A stretch of 64,000 nucleotides of DNA from Solirubrobacterales bacterium (GTDB lineage Bacteria; Actinomycetota; Thermoleophilia; Solirubrobacterales; Solirubrobacteraceae), in contig JAFAYV010000082.1 of the NCBI GenBank assembly GCA_019240115.1, positions 36,299 through 100,298 on the forward strand, read 5' to 3'. The notes under the pieces were generated by a model. That model did not search any database and was not told the origin of the DNA. It saw nothing but the letters and a program-made list of their open reading frames with translations. Positions 44,582 to 54,131 of this stretch are shown piece by piece. The position numbers and the translations under genes are program-made. Each line of letters starts with the position of its first letter. The stretch's first letter is position 1.

Positions 44582-45285
44582 GGCGCGAACCGGTAGCCGA
44601 CCCCCCAGACGGTCTCCAGGTACCGCGGCTGGGCGGGATCGCGCTCCACCTTGGCGCGCAGGCGGCGGATGTGGACCGTCACCGTGGAGGTGTCCGAGTA
44701 GAAGGTGTACTGCCAGACGTTGTCCATCAGCTGATCGCGGGTGAAGGCCTGGCCCGGGTGGCGGGCCATGAACAGCAGCAGCTCGAACTCGCGCAGGGTG
44801 AGCTCGACCTCGGTGCCACCGAGCCGCACGCGCCGCCCACCGGGGTCGATCTCCAACTCGCCGAAGTGCAGCGGTGCGGGCGGTCCGGGGTCGGGTGCCA
44901 GTCGCCGGACGATCGCGTCGACGCGCGCGACCAGCTCGGCCGGAGAGAACGGCTTGACCACGTAGTCGTCGGCACCAAGTCGGAATCCGATCACGCGGTC
45001 GGACTCCTCCCCGCGGGCGGTCAGGAGGATGAACGCGGTGCGCACGGGGTCGTACTGGCGCAGGCGGCGCATCACCTCGAGACCGTCGCCGTCGGGCAGC
45101 ATCAGGTCGAGCACGATCACGTCGGGCCGATCGCGCAGCGCGCGCTCGAGTGCGTCGTGCGCGGTGGCGGCGACCTGGGCTTGATAGCCGGCTCGGCGCA
45201 GGTACCGGGATACCACATCACCGATCGTCGGCTCGTCGTCGACGACCAACACGCGCCCGCGCGCCGGATCCGAGCTCGTGCTCAT
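44578..45285 (-). CDS. OmpR/PhoB-family response regulator
   Basis: A 235-residue regulator: receiver domain (VLVVDDEPTIGDVV, phospho-acceptor Asp in VIVLDLMLPDGDG at about residue 60, Lys in DDYVVKPFSP) and a winged-helix OmpR domain (ELTLREFELLLFMARHPG, ending RYLETVWGVGYRF). ATG 45285 is chosen over an upstream in-frame ATG at 45357 because it gives a standard N-terminus and lies six bases behind a TACCGT box. Targets unknown; ccmGH and the Tat phosphoesterase gene are neighbours. Confidence 0.92.
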   Translation of the reverse strand: MSTSSDPARGRVLVVDDEPTIGDVVSRYLRRAGYQAQVAATAHDALERALRDRPDVIVLDLMLPDGDGLEVMRRLRQYDPVRTAFILLTARGEESDRVIGFRLGADDYVVKPFSPAELVARVDAIVRRLAPDPGPPAPLHFGELEIDPGGRRVRLGGTEVELTLREFELLLFMARHPGQAFTRDQLMDNVWQYTFYSDTSTVTVHIRRLRAKVERDPAQPRYLETVWGVGYRFAP

Positions 45286-45291
45286 GGACAC

Positions 45292-45297
45292 ACGGTA
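45292..45297 (-). promoter_or_regulatory. Predicted -10 box (TACCGT) of the two-component operon
   Basis: Minus-strand TACCGT ends six bases before the ATG at 45285; the same hexamer precedes the GT2 gene at 55762 and the epimerase gene at 55670. Confidence 0.45.
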
Positions 45298-45366
45298 GGG
45301 CGAACTCCCGGGCGCAGGAGGCATTGCCGCGGCGTGTTCATCGCACCGTAATGGCATCTGGAGCGG

Positions 45367-46884
45367 TCACGACCGGACCGCCGCCCGGCGGTAAAGGACG
45401 ACGTTACGGTCGAGCCGCCCGCCGCCGAAGCCCTGTGGGCGTCCGCCCTCCGCGTCGAGGTAGGCGAGCTCACGCGAGATCCGCCCGAGCGGGCCGTATC
45501 CGACGTGGTCGAGCATCCAGGTTCGGATCGCGACCCCACCGCCGGCGGTGGCGACGATCCGGAGCGCACGGGCCTGCTGGGGGTAGTCGATCAGCGAGGC
45601 GGTCTCGATCTGCCAGTAGCCACCGGCCGCGGTCGCTCGCGGCGCGATCCGGTTGCGATGCGTGTGGCCGCAGAGAGTCGCGAGCACCTGCGGCGAGCGG
45701 TCGAGCAGCGACAGCAGCTCGCCGCCCGCGGCCGACTCCGCGAGCGGCTGGTGGGAGACGATGATCAGCCATTGCCCACCGGCCTGGGCGAGCTGCCCGG
45801 CCAGCCACGCGGGCTGGCCCGCGACGACGAGCCCACCCGACCCGCCGCCGCGGCGGGCGAGGTCGAGCACGATCAACCGCACGCGCTCGCCCACGTCAAC
45901 CGCGTAGTCGAGGCGGTCCCCGGTTCGGGTGCTCGTCGGCGCGGCCGCCGTCCGCAGCTCCGCCACGACCTCGCCGGCCGTCAGCTGGCGCCGGGTGAGA
46001 TCAACCGGAACGCGAACAGTTGGCCCGGCCAGCGCGCGGATCAGGAACTCGTGCACCGACCCTGGCGCCGGCGGCCCGTCCGGCGAGGACGTCGCCTGCA
46101 GTCGGAACCCCGGGGGGAGCGTCAGTCCGGGCGGCAGCTCCCACAGGGCCCGGTCCCCGACGGCGAGCGCGCGGGTGACCGGCGTCGGGACCAGCTCGCC
46201 CGCGACCAGGATGTCGTGATCGCCGAGGACGGGCACCCACGGCAACCCGAGCCCGCGCGCCAGGAACGGCCGCACGGCCGCTTGCAGCAGCCCGGGGTGC
46301 CTCGGGGCATCGACGTCCGGCCGGTAGTAGAACGGGTCGGGGTCAGAGGCCAGCTGCACGCCGTAGTATCGATGCGGCCCGCTGCCGGGCGTCACGATGC
46401 CGCCTGCCAGCACCGACCGGGCCTGCGAGAGCTCGTTGCCCTGGTCGTTGTCGAGCAGGTCGCCGCCCTGGACGACGAGCTCGGCTCCGAGCGCGCGGAC
46501 GGCCGTGAGCGCGCCCTCCAGCACTTGCGCCGTCAAGCTCTCCTGCGGACGGAAGGTCGAGGTGAAGGGCGGGCCGAGGCGGCGCAGGAACGGCACCCGC
46601 GCCGGCGAGGAGGCATCGAGCACATGCGCGTCGGTCAGGTGGGCGAACGTCGCGAGCACGCCGACGTCGGCGGCGGGCGCTGAAAGCTCGGCCCGCGCGA
46701 TCAGCGGCTCGCCTGCCAGCACCCGCAGCCGGCCGTCGCCGGTGGGGTCGCCCCAGGTCGACTCAAGCGTCGAGCCCGAGCCCGCGGGCAGCGGGCCGCC
46801 CGCGCCGCACCCGGCCAGCGCTGCCGCGCCCATACCCGCCATCGCCCGCCCGAGGAAGGCGCGCCGCCCGATCCGCCCGCTCAC
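45367..46884 (-). CDS. Tat-exported lipoprotein metallophosphoesterase
   Basis: A 505-residue secreted calcineurin-like phosphoesterase. The N-terminus GRRAFLGRAMAGMGAAALAGC combines a twin-arginine motif with a lipobox Cys (in pieces: RRAFLG and ALAGC), so it is probably Tat-exported and lipid-anchored. The catalytic metal motifs are HLTDAHV, GGDLLDN, LGDHDIL (in place of GNHD), SHQPL and CGHTHRNR. It resembles actinobacterial TIGR03767-type phosphoesterases. GTG start overlaps the permease stop (GTGA). Last gene of a six-gene operon with an ABC exporter and glycosyltransferases. Confidence 0.87.
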   Translation of the reverse strand: MSGRIGRRAFLGRAMAGMGAAALAGCGAGGPLPAGSGSTLESTWGDPTGDGRLRVLAGEPLIARAELSAPAADVGVLATFAHLTDAHVLDASSPARVPFLRRLGPPFTSTFRPQESLTAQVLEGALTAVRALGAELVVQGGDLLDNDQGNELSQARSVLAGGIVTPGSGPHRYYGVQLASDPDPFYYRPDVDAPRHPGLLQAAVRPFLARGLGLPWVPVLGDHDILVAGELVPTPVTRALAVGDRALWELPPGLTLPPGFRLQATSSPDGPPAPGSVHEFLIRALAGPTVRVPVDLTRRQLTAGEVVAELRTAAAPTSTRTGDRLDYAVDVGERVRLIVLDLARRGGGSGGLVVAGQPAWLAGQLAQAGGQWLIIVSHQPLAESAAGGELLSLLDRSPQVLATLCGHTHRNRIAPRATAAGGYWQIETASLIDYPQQARALRIVATAGGGVAIRTWMLDHVGYGPLGRISRELAYLDAEGGRPQGFGGGRLDRNVVLYRRAAVRS

Positions 46885-49187
46885 GTCGCCAGCCCCCGGA
46901 TCACGGGCTCGCGGGCCGCGTCCAGCGCCACCGACACGACCGCCACCGCCGCTACCAACGCCAGCCCCGCCAGCACGGCGAGGATCTCCGCCGGCCCGGC
47001 GCCGAGCGGCAGGGTCGCGTAGCTCTCGGCCAGATGCGACAGCGCGGGCCCGAGCACGCCCCGCTCCAGCAGAACGCCGATCACCGCGGCCGGCGTGACG
47101 ATCGCAAGCGCGGCGCCCGCCAACAGCCGCACGATCGCGCCCACGCCCCCGCCGCCGGCGCGCATCACGGCCACCGCGGGGCGCCGCTCCTGCACCGTGA
47201 GAGCGCACGCCTGGACCAGGGCGTACAGGCAGACGAGCCCGTCGACGATCGCGATCGCGCGCAGGATCGTGCGCAGCACGTCAACGAGCGGCACGCCCCG
47301 GCCGACCGCCGTCGAGACCGGCGTCGGAGCCGCGCCCAGGCGGGTGAGCGCGGCGAGCACGGTCGAGACGTCGGCCCCGGGCGCGAGCACGACGGCGATC
47401 GCCGACGGCGCCGCGGGCTCGGGGCCGAGCAGCGCCGAGGCGGGGATGTAGGCAACCCGTCCGTCGTCGTCGAGCGAGGAGACGACGCCGGCGACGCGCA
47501 GCCGCAGCTCCGATCCGTCGGCCAGCGCCAGCGCCAGCGTCGAGCCCTCGGTCAGGCCCAGCGCCGTCGCGAGGCCGGCGCCGACCTCGGCCTCGCGGCC
47601 GCCGCGCAGCCGCCGGCCCGAGACGAGCGCCGGCGCCTCGAACGTCGTGTGATCGCCCGGGTAGGCGATCACGTCGATCGTCTCGCCGAGATCGAACGAG
47701 TCGGCGCCCTGCACCTCGTAGCGCGGCGCCGCCGCCAGCACGCCCGGGATCCGGCGCACCCGGGCGGCGGCTGACGGAGGCAGCGCCGCGGTCAAGGCGT
47801 AGCGCTTGCCGAGCGCGCCGGGGTCGGTCTCGAGCGAGCTCAGCTCCGAGGCGAGCGCCAACAGCAGCAGCACGAACGCGGCCGACAGTCCCAGCGTAGC
47901 GATCGTGACCGCCAGCCTCGCCCGCCGCGCCGCCACCATCCGCGCTCCGAGCGCGACGAGCCCGCCCCGGAGGCGCGGGGACGATCCCGGCACGCCCCCT
48001 CGTGTCGTCGCGCCCGCGCCCGAGCTCGCCACGTCGGCGCCTCGCAGCAGCCGCGCCACCGGTCGGCCCGCCGCCCGCCACGCCGGCCAGGCTGCCCCCG
48101 CCGACGGGATCAGCACGGCCGCCAGCCACGCGAGCAGCAGCGGCCCCGCCAGCGCCCATCGCGGCGCCGGCTCGTTGAGCATCGTTTCCAGCCGGCCGGC
48201 CGGCGCGACCGTGGCCAGCCCCCCCAGCAGCACCCCGAGCGAAGCCGCCGGCAGCGCGACCAGCGTGGCCTCGAGCGCGTGGGCGACCGTCAAATAGGCG
48301 CGGGTGGCGCCGACCGCGCGCCGCACCCCGATCGCGCCGAGCCGCCGCTGCACCTCGGCGCGGGCCGACACCGCGAGCATCACGCCGGCGGTCATGAGCG
48401 CGATCAGCGACAGCGCCACCAGCAGGTCGATCACGATCCCGGCGGCCTGGTCGATCAGGATCCGCAGCCCGGAGCGGGTGGCGAACCTGATGTCGTGCAG
48501 TCCGAAGCTCGTGGCCCGGGCCTGGACGAGCACCTCGCTCAGATACGCGGGATTGCGCAGCCAGATCTCGGCCAGGTCGACCCGCGGGTCGGCTTGCGCT
48601 CCCAACTGGGCATCGATCGCCGGGCGCGACAGATAGAACCTCGGCTTGCCCAGCGGATAGCCGACATCGTCCGGCCCCTCGGCGAAGCCGACCACGCGCT
48701 GGGGCCCGAGCCCGTCGACGTAGAACGGGTCGCCGAGCGCCAGGCCCCAGGCCGACGCCAAACCCTGCTCGACGAGCACGTCGGACCCCCGGTCACCGAG
48801 ATCGTGCCCGCTGAGCACCGCGTACCCCTGGTGGGTGCCCGGCGCGTCGAGCACCTCGGCGACAGCGTCGCCGCGCTGGTGGCCGCGGGCGCCGATCCCG
48901 ACGTTGGTCACCTCGAGGCGCAGCGCGTACCGCGCCACGTCCGGGAGCGCTGCGATCCGGGCGGCGACCCGGGGCGCGGCCTGCGGATCGAAGCGGACGA
49001 TCACGTCGGGCAGCCCGGCGGCGGCGGTGGCGCGGTGAAAGCCCGTCCCCAAGCCGTAGCCGATCACGACCGACACCGACAGGGTGGCCGCCGCGACCGC
49101 GATCCCGAGCCCGCTCAAGACCGCCCGCCGGCGCCGAGCCCGCAGCCCCTCGAGCGCCAGCGCCAGCGCCGAGCGCGGCGCGCTCAC
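46881..49187 (-). CDS. FtsX/MacB-like ABC transporter permease
   Basis: A 768-residue permease with the duplicated FtsX plan: N-terminal helix (about residues 20-45), a large MacB-type outer domain (about 50-245), three helices (about 255-350), a second helix and outer domain (about 430-640) and three closing helices (about 650-760). Such transporters couple cytoplasmic ATP hydrolysis to work outside the membrane, often lipoprotein release or cell-envelope enzyme control. It pairs with the ATPase just upstream (GTGA overlap). Confidence 0.88.
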   Translation of the reverse strand: MSAPRSALALALEGLRARRRRAVLSGLGIAVAAATLSVSVVIGYGLGTGFHRATAAAGLPDVIVRFDPQAAPRVAARIAALPDVARYALRLEVTNVGIGARGHQRGDAVAEVLDAPGTHQGYAVLSGHDLGDRGSDVLVEQGLASAWGLALGDPFYVDGLGPQRVVGFAEGPDDVGYPLGKPRFYLSRPAIDAQLGAQADPRVDLAEIWLRNPAYLSEVLVQARATSFGLHDIRFATRSGLRILIDQAAGIVIDLLVALSLIALMTAGVMLAVSARAEVQRRLGAIGVRRAVGATRAYLTVAHALEATLVALPAASLGVLLGGLATVAPAGRLETMLNEPAPRWALAGPLLLAWLAAVLIPSAGAAWPAWRAAGRPVARLLRGADVASSGAGATTRGGVPGSSPRLRGGLVALGARMVAARRARLAVTIATLGLSAAFVLLLLALASELSSLETDPGALGKRYALTAALPPSAAARVRRIPGVLAAAPRYEVQGADSFDLGETIDVIAYPGDHTTFEAPALVSGRRLRGGREAEVGAGLATALGLTEGSTLALALADGSELRLRVAGVVSSLDDDGRVAYIPASALLGPEPAAPSAIAVVLAPGADVSTVLAALTRLGAAPTPVSTAVGRGVPLVDVLRTILRAIAIVDGLVCLYALVQACALTVQERRPAVAVMRAGGGGVGAIVRLLAGAALAIVTPAAVIGVLLERGVLGPALSHLAESYATLPLGAGPAEILAVLAGLALVAAVAVVSVALDAAREPVIRGLAT

Positions 49188-49858
49188 GGCCCGCGACCGT
49201 CGGCGAGCAGCTGTCCGCCGGCCAGCCGCAGCACGCGGTCCGCGATCGCTGCCGTGTCTGGCTCGTGGGTGACGATCACGACCGCTCGGCGGGGGAGGTC
49301 GCGCAGCAGGCCCAGGACCGCGTCCCCGTTCTCGACGTCGAGGCTGCCCGTCGGCTCGTCGGCGAGGATCAGCTCGGGCCCGTTGACGAGCGCGCGGGCG
49401 AGCGCGAACCGCTGCTGCTCTCCGCCGGAGAGCTCGTGCGGGCGATGAGCAGTCACCGGCTCGAGCCCGAGGCGTTCGATCAGCTCGGCAGCGCGCCGCG
49501 CGCCTCCAGCCGGCGCGCCCGGGAGCCGAGTGGGGAGCAGCACGTTCTCGGCGCCCGTGAGCTCGTCGATGAGGTGGAACTGCTGGAAGACGAAACCGAT
49601 GTGACGCATCCGGATGGCGGGCAGGCGCCGCCGGCCACGACCGGTCAGCTCCTCACCGGCAACCGAGATCTGCCCCGCATCGGGGTGGTCGAGGCCGCCG
49701 AGGAGATGCAGCAGCGTGGACTTGCCGCTCCCCGAGCGCCCGAGGACGGCGACCAGCTCGCCGGGTCCGACGCTGAGGCTGACGCCGTCCAGCAGGGTGC
49801 GCAGCGCTCGCCCGGTCCCGATGGTCTTGACGAGACTGCGGGCTTCGAGGACTGACAC
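49184..49858 (-). CDS. LolD/MacB-type ABC transporter ATPase
   Basis: A 224-residue ATPase. Walker [10 protein letters not shown] (about residue 40), Q-loop [13 protein letters not shown], signature [15 protein letters not shown], Walker [13 protein letters not shown] and the switch His in [13 protein letters not shown] are complete. It belongs to the mechanotransmission (MacB/LolD/FtsE) class and drives the following permease. GTG start with a TAGCAC box seven bases upstream, so the exporter part of the operon may also have its own promoter. Confidence 0.93.
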   Translation of the reverse strand: MSVLEARSLVKTIGTGRALRTLLDGVSLSVGPGELVAVLGRSGSGKSTLLHLLGGLDHPDAGQISVAGEELTGRGRRRLPAIRMRHIGFVFQQFHLIDELTGAENVLLPTRLPGAPAGGARRAAELIERLGLEPVTAHRPHELSGGEQQRFALARALVNGPELILADEPTGSLDVENGDAVLGLLRDLPRRAVVIVTHEPDTAAIADRVLRLAGGQLLADGRGP

Positions 49859-49865
49859 CGATCAG

Positions 49866-49871
49866 GTGCTA
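49866..49871 (-). promoter_or_regulatory. Possible -10 box (TAGCAC) of the ABC transporter genes
   Basis: Minus-strand TAGCAC lies seven bases before the ATPase GTG, in the only gap (33 bases) of the operon. Weak match. Confidence 0.3.
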
Positions 49872-49891
49872 CCAGACCCGCTCGGTGGCGA

Positions 49892-51478
49892 TCAGCTCCG
49901 CGGGGCACGTCGCCCCGGCGGTCGGATGCGCAGGTACAGGAGCCTGGGCGCGGTCTGGGTATCGGTCAGCGGGTACAGAGGCGATCGCGTCAGAGGCTGG
50001 GGCTGCAGACGGAACTGCGCTTGCAGCTCGCCGCCGAGCAGCTCGGCGTCGAAACCGCCGTCGAGCACGACGGCCCGGACGCGGTCGACGTCGAGCGCGG
50101 TGGCGAGCGATGCGCGCAGGGCGCGTGCGCCGCGCCGTGCCTCGGAGCGCAGCACGTCGCCGATCGCCTCGTCCTGGGCGAAGGTCCCCTTGCCCAACTC
50201 GGTGGCATACCAGGGGTGGCGGAGCACGAGCACCGGGCCGGGCAGCCTCCGCAGCCGCGCGAGCAATGCCGCTCCCGCGGCGCGGTCGCGAGCGCTCGGC
50301 ACCTCCGTCCCGAGCCAGGAGCCGAGGATCGCGACCTGGGCGATCACCAGCGCGCCGGCGAGCGCGGCCGTGGCGCCCCCTCGCCGGCGGACGGACGCCA
50401 GGGCGAGCCCGGCGAGCAGGGCAGTGGCGGCGTAGGTCGGCATCAGCACGTTCAGGTAGCCGCCGGTGTGCAGCCGGGAGACCCAGGCCGCTCCCAGCAG
50501 GCCCGCCGCCGCCGCCAACCAGTAGCCGGCCGGCCACCCGACCCGTGGCTTGGCGCGCTCACGCGCCCATGACGCGAACGCCAGTGCCAGGAGCAGCGCC
50601 AGCGGCCACTGGTGCGCGAGCACGTCCCGGCCCCAGAACCCGACCCACAGCTGGCTCATCCAGGGCTGTCCGGCGAGTTCGCTGAACGCGTAGTAGCGAT
50701 ACCAGCCGGCGGTGAGCGCATCGAGGAGCAGGGTCGAGCCGAGCACCAGGACCACGGCCGTGATGACCGCGGTCACCCCGACGCGCCGGCGGGTCACGAT
50801 CAGGTACGCGAGCGCCGGCGCGATCGCGACCAGCGCGGTCTGCTTGGTGAAGAAGGCAAGAAACGTCAGCAGCCCGAGAACGGCACCGCCCCGGACGCCG
50901 CGCGCCCGGCAACCCCACGCCATCGCGACGAGCGTCAGCGCCAGGAAGAGCGAGTCGACCCGGCCGACATCGAACCATGCTCCCGACAGCCGGTAGGTCG
51001 CCGCGAACAACCCGGCGGCGACGAGCGCCGCGAGGCGGTCGCGCGTATCGCGCAGCACGATCCAGGCGAGCGTCGCCATCGCCGCCAGCGCCGAACCCGC
51101 CGAAACGAGCCGCAGCGGCAGGAACCCGAGCCCGGTGAGCTTGGCCACCGCCGCGGCAAGCCAGTAGTACAGCGGCGGGTAGGCCCAGCCGACGAACCTC
51201 AGCGAGGGCGCCACGTACAGCGAATGCCCCGACAGCACGCGTCCCGCCAGCCCGACCGAGCCGCCCTCCATCCAATCGAGCTCGTACGGGTAGCCGAGGT
51301 CGTGTGCCGCCACCCACAGGTAGGCGGCCAGCGGCACGAGCGCGGCGACTGCGACGGCGGCGGTCGTCAGCCGCCGGGCTTTGACCAGCGCCGTCGCCGC
51401 CGGAGCGCGCGGGATGCGCGCCGCGCCCAGCTCCGTGCCGGCGCTGCGCGCCGCGCCCAGCTCCGTGCCGGCGCTCAC
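49892..51478 (-). CDS. GT-C type integral membrane glycosyltransferase
   Basis: A 528-residue polytopic protein with about ten hydrophobic helices. The first outer loop carries YPYELDWMEGG, an acidic motif like the DD/DE of GT-C (PMT/ArnT-like) enzymes using lipid-phosphate sugars, and a YPPLYYWLAA segment follows. It would transfer a mannose- or arabinose-like sugar outside the membrane; donor and acceptor unknown. GTG 51478 overlaps the methyltransferase stop. Right after the start the protein repeats SAGTELGAAR twice because of a 30-bp duplication. Confidence 0.83.
   Translation of the reverse strand: MSAGTELGAARSAGTELGAARIPRAPAATALVKARRLTTAAVAVAALVPLAAYLWVAAHDLGYPYELDWMEGGSVGLAGRVLSGHSLYVAPSLRFVGWAYPPLYYWLAAAVAKLTGLGFLPLRLVSAGSALAAMATLAWIVLRDTRDRLAALVAAGLFAATYRLSGAWFDVGRVDSLFLALTLVAMAWGCRARGVRGGAVLGLLTFLAFFTKQTALVAIAPALAYLIVTRRRVGVTAVITAVVLVLGSTLLLDALTAGWYRYYAFSELAGQPWMSQLWVGFWGRDVLAHQWPLALLLALAFASWARERAKPRVGWPAGYWLAAAAGLLGAAWVSRLHTGGYLNVLMPTYAATALLAGLALASVRRRGGATAALAGALVIAQVAILGSWLGTEVPSARDRAAGAALLARLRRLPGPVLVLRHPWYATELGKGTFAQDEAIGDVLRSEARRGARALRASLATALDVDRVRAVVLDGGFDAELLGGELQAQFRLQPQPLTRSPLYPLTDTQTAPRLLYLRIRPPGRRAPRS
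51416..51475. repeat. Perfect 30-bp tandem repeat at the methyltransferase stop / GT-C start
   Basis: Two identical 30-bp units at 51416-51445 and 51446-51475, starting with GCGCGCCGCG. On the minus strand they begin two bases after the GTG start and encode SAGTELGAAR twice. Perfect identity implies a recent duplication. Confidence 0.93.
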
Positions 51479-52134
51479 CCTCCTCCCCCGGCGCTGTGCG
51501 GCGCCAGACGCGCGAACCAGCGTCGGTGTGCGCTCCAGGCGTCGGCGACGCGGAGGGCGGCCGCATCGGCTACGGCCCCGATCTGCGGGGCGCCGACCCG
51601 GGCCCAGGGAAACCATGCGCTGACCTGACCGCGACCCTCGAGCCGCGCCTCCAGGCGACGCGTCGCCACCTCGGGCGCATCGAGCTCGACGAGAATCTCA
51701 CCGTCCGGTTCCAGGACGTCCGCGAGCCGGCTGAGGAGACGCGCCGGGGCGCCGCCGATGCCGATGTTCCCGTCCAGCAGCAGCACCGTCCGCCAGGCGC
51801 GGCCGCCCGGCAGCTCATCGAACACGTCGCCGACGATCGCGCGCCCGCCGCGCCCGACCGCGAGCTCCACCGCCGCTGGGGAGAGGTCCACGCCGAGAGC
51901 GAAGATGCCGCGTGCAGCCAGCGCGTGGAGATGCCGGCCCGGTCCGCAGCCGACGTCCAGAACCGGGCCGGCGACGTGGTCGAGCAGCTCGCGGTCGGCG
52001 CGGTCGGCAGGCCCGAGGTAGCGACCCAGCGAGAGCGGAACGCTGGGCCCGTCGGACATGCGCACGAGCAGCGGCGCTCCCCCGCCGCCACCGGCCAGCA
52101 GCGCCTCGCCGTACAAGCGCAGCGCCGAGCTCAC
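51475..52134 (-). CDS. Class I SAM-dependent methyltransferase
   Basis: A 219-residue methyltransferase. VLDVGCGPGRHLHALAA is SAM motif I (about residue 53), ALGVDLSP motif II, and LLLDGNIGIGG sits at the motif IV/post-I position; EILVELDAPE follows. Substrate unknown, though the neighbours (DUF2064 transferase, GT-C, GT2, epimerase) suggest a sugar or lipid carrier. GTG start inside the DUF2064 stop (GTGA); its stop overlaps the GT-C GTG. Confidence 0.85.
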   Translation of the reverse strand: MSSALRLYGEALLAGGGGGAPLLVRMSDGPSVPLSLGRYLGPADRADRELLDHVAGPVLDVGCGPGRHLHALAARGIFALGVDLSPAAVELAVGRGGRAIVGDVFDELPGGRAWRTVLLLDGNIGIGGAPARLLSRLADVLEPDGEILVELDAPEVATRRLEARLEGRGQVSAWFPWARVGAPQIGAVADAAALRVADAWSAHRRWFARLAPHSAGGGG

Positions 52135-52754
52135 GCCAGCGCGGACACGGCTCGGGCGAAGCGGGTATGCGGGGCGTCCGAGGCAACCGCGTACGCATCG
52201 TCGATGGTGTCGACGTCGTGCAGCATCGGCTGCTCGTGGACGCGCAGCCCGATCTGATCGAGCCGGGCGCGCTGGCGGGCCCCAGTGGCCGCGCAGCTCA
52301 TCGGCACGCCCGCAAACGCGCCCCGTACGCGGCAGCGAAAGCCGATGCTCCAGTAGCCGCCGTCGGCAGCCGGTCCGAGCACGGCATCGACGTCGCGGCG
52401 GTGCAAGGCGGCGATCCCGTCGAGCAGCAGCTCGGGGGTCATCTGCGGCGTGTCCATCCCGACGAGCAGGGCCGGACCGGGCACATCCGCGAACGCGGCG
52501 TCGAGGCGCTCGCCGAGGGACTGGCCACGCTGCGCGATCACGACGAAGCCGTCGGGCCGCCAGCTCCGGGCATCGCCTTCGAACACGAGCACCTTGCGAG
52601 CTGCCGGGATGCGGGCGATCACATCGAGCGTGTCGAGCAGCGCGGCGGCGGCCAGCGTCGCGGCCTGCGGCGGTGTGCACGGCGGTGTCAGCCGAGTCTT
52701 CACCCGCCCCGCGACGGGCTCCTTGGCGATCACGAGCAGAGCGACCGGGGTCAC
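52131..52754 (-). CDS. DUF2064/TIGR04282-family nucleotidyl/glycosyltransferase
   Basis: A 207-residue GT-A-like protein. AKEPVAGRVKTRLTPP at the N-terminus, LLVGMDTPQMTPELL (metal Asp) and LGPAADGGYWSIGF are the hallmarks of DUF2064. Members occur in arsenosugar and other sugar clusters; the reaction is not well established. First gene of the operon running to 45367 and divergent from the Mo oxidoreductase across a 117-base gap. Confidence 0.85.
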   Translation of the reverse strand: MTPVALLVIAKEPVAGRVKTRLTPPCTPPQAATLAAAALLDTLDVIARIPAARKVLVFEGDARSWRPDGFVVIAQRGQSLGERLDAAFADVPGPALLVGMDTPQMTPELLLDGIAALHRRDVDAVLGPAADGGYWSIGFRCRVRGAFAGVPMSCAATGARQRARLDQIGLRVHEQPMLHDVDTIDDAYAVASDAPHTRFARAVSALA

Positions 52755-52871
52755 GCCGCGTCAGTCAAGCTGCATCCCCTTACGGAAAAGAAAAATGACA
52801 GAAGTGAACACCCGCTTAACCGTCGCCGCGACGGGCGGTCCTGCGCCAGTCACCGTGTGATCCTGGCAGCC

Positions 52872-54131
52872 ATGCGCATGCCGTTCACCGGTCCGACCAA
52901 GCCGCCACCCGGCCCGTTCCGCGACGGCTTCTGGCGCAGCCCACTCCGCGACCAGCGGCTGACGGCGCTGCTGGGACTGATCCTGCTCGTCGGACTGCCG
53001 GTGGTGATCGTCACCGGCCTGCTGTCCAACGACGCCTACCAGCCCGGTCTCGGCGGCAACGCACTTGGACGGGACATCCACGGCCCGCTCGACGTCTACC
53101 TGTTCGGCTGGCCGACTCACCCGGGCTGGCTGTACGCGCTCGGCCAGGGGCTGCACGTCACGCTCGGCCTCGCGCTGGCCCCGATCCTGCTGGTGAAGCT
53201 GTGGTCGGTGATCCCGCGGCTGTTCGAGTGGCCGGCCTTCCGCGATCCGGCCCATGCGCTGGAGCGGCTGTCGCTGGCGCTGCTGGTCGGCAGCGCGCTG
53301 TTCGAGTTCGTCACCGGGATCTTCAACATCCTGTACTGGTACGCGTTCCCGTTTGACTTCGTCCAGGCGCACTACTACGGCGCGTGGGTGTTCATCGCGG
53401 CGTTTGCAGCACACGTCGTGCTCAAGTTCGGCACGATGCGCGACGCGCTGTCAAAGCGCGCCGAGGTGCTGGGCACGCCGGGGGGCGCGCGCCCGCTCGC
53501 GGCGCCGAACCCGGCCCCCGCGACGATGTCCCGGCGGGCGCTGCTCGCCGGCGTCGGGGGCGCCTCGCTGCTGCTGCTCCTACAGGGCGCCGGGCAGTCG
53601 CTGGGCGGACCGCTGCGGTTCCTGGCGTTCCTCCTCCCACGGGGTCGCACGCGCCCCGGGCCGCTCGGCTTCCCGGTCAATAAGGCGTGGGCGGCGACCG
53701 GCGTCTCGGTGTCGAGCGTCGGCACGAGCTGGCGGCTTCACCTGCACGGCGCCCGGACGCTGGAGCTGACGCGCGAGCAGCTGCTGGCGCTGCCCCAGGC
53801 CTCGTATGACCTGCCGATCGCCTGCGTGGAGGGGTGGTCGACGACCCAGCACTGGACCGGCGTGCGGTTGCACGACCTGGCCGCGCTGTGCGGCGTGCAC
53901 GCAGCCGCCAGCGTCACGAGCGTCTCGCTGGAGCACGGTACCTATGGACGGGCGACGCTCGGTCACGAGCAGGTCGCCGACCCGCGCGCACTGCTGGCGC
54001 TGTGCGTCAACGGAGTCAACCTGTCGCTGGACCACGGGTTCCCGGCGCGGGTGATCGCGCCGGCGCTTCCCGGAGTCCACTGCACGAAGTGGGTGTCGGA
54101 GATGCTCTTTGAACCGGTGTCCGTCGCGTGA
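52872..54131 (+). CDS. Membrane molybdopterin oxidoreductase: cytochrome b-like domain fused to sulfite-oxidase fold
   Basis: A 419-residue two-part protein. Residues about 20-195 contain four or five membrane helices with several His (DIHGPL, GLHVTLGL, AHYYG, AHVVLKFG) like a cytochrome b561-type domain. A Tat-like SRRALLAG stretch with a hydrophobic segment (about 225-245) then leads to an outer sulfite-oxidase-type Mo domain where PIACVEGWSTTQHW holds the Mo-ligating Cys (about 318). Substrate unknown. ATG 52872 is used; GTG 52857 is possible. Together with CoxL this makes a second Mo enzyme in the window. Confidence 0.85.
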   Translation: MRMPFTGPTKPPPGPFRDGFWRSPLRDQRLTALLGLILLVGLPVVIVTGLLSNDAYQPGLGGNALGRDIHGPLDVYLFGWPTHPGWLYALGQGLHVTLGLALAPILLVKLWSVIPRLFEWPAFRDPAHALERLSLALLVGSALFEFVTGIFNILYWYAFPFDFVQAHYYGAWVFIAAFAAHVVLKFGTMRDALSKRAEVLGTPGGARPLAAPNPAPATMSRRALLAGVGGASLLLLLQGAGQSLGGPLRFLAFLLPRGRTRPGPLGFPVNKAWAATGVSVSSVGTSWRLHLHGARTLELTREQLLALPQASYDLPIACVEGWSTTQHWTGVRLHDLAALCGVHAAASVTSVSLEHGTYGRATLGHEQVADPRALLALCVNGVNLSLDHGFPARVIAPALPGVHCTKWVSEMLFEPVSVA

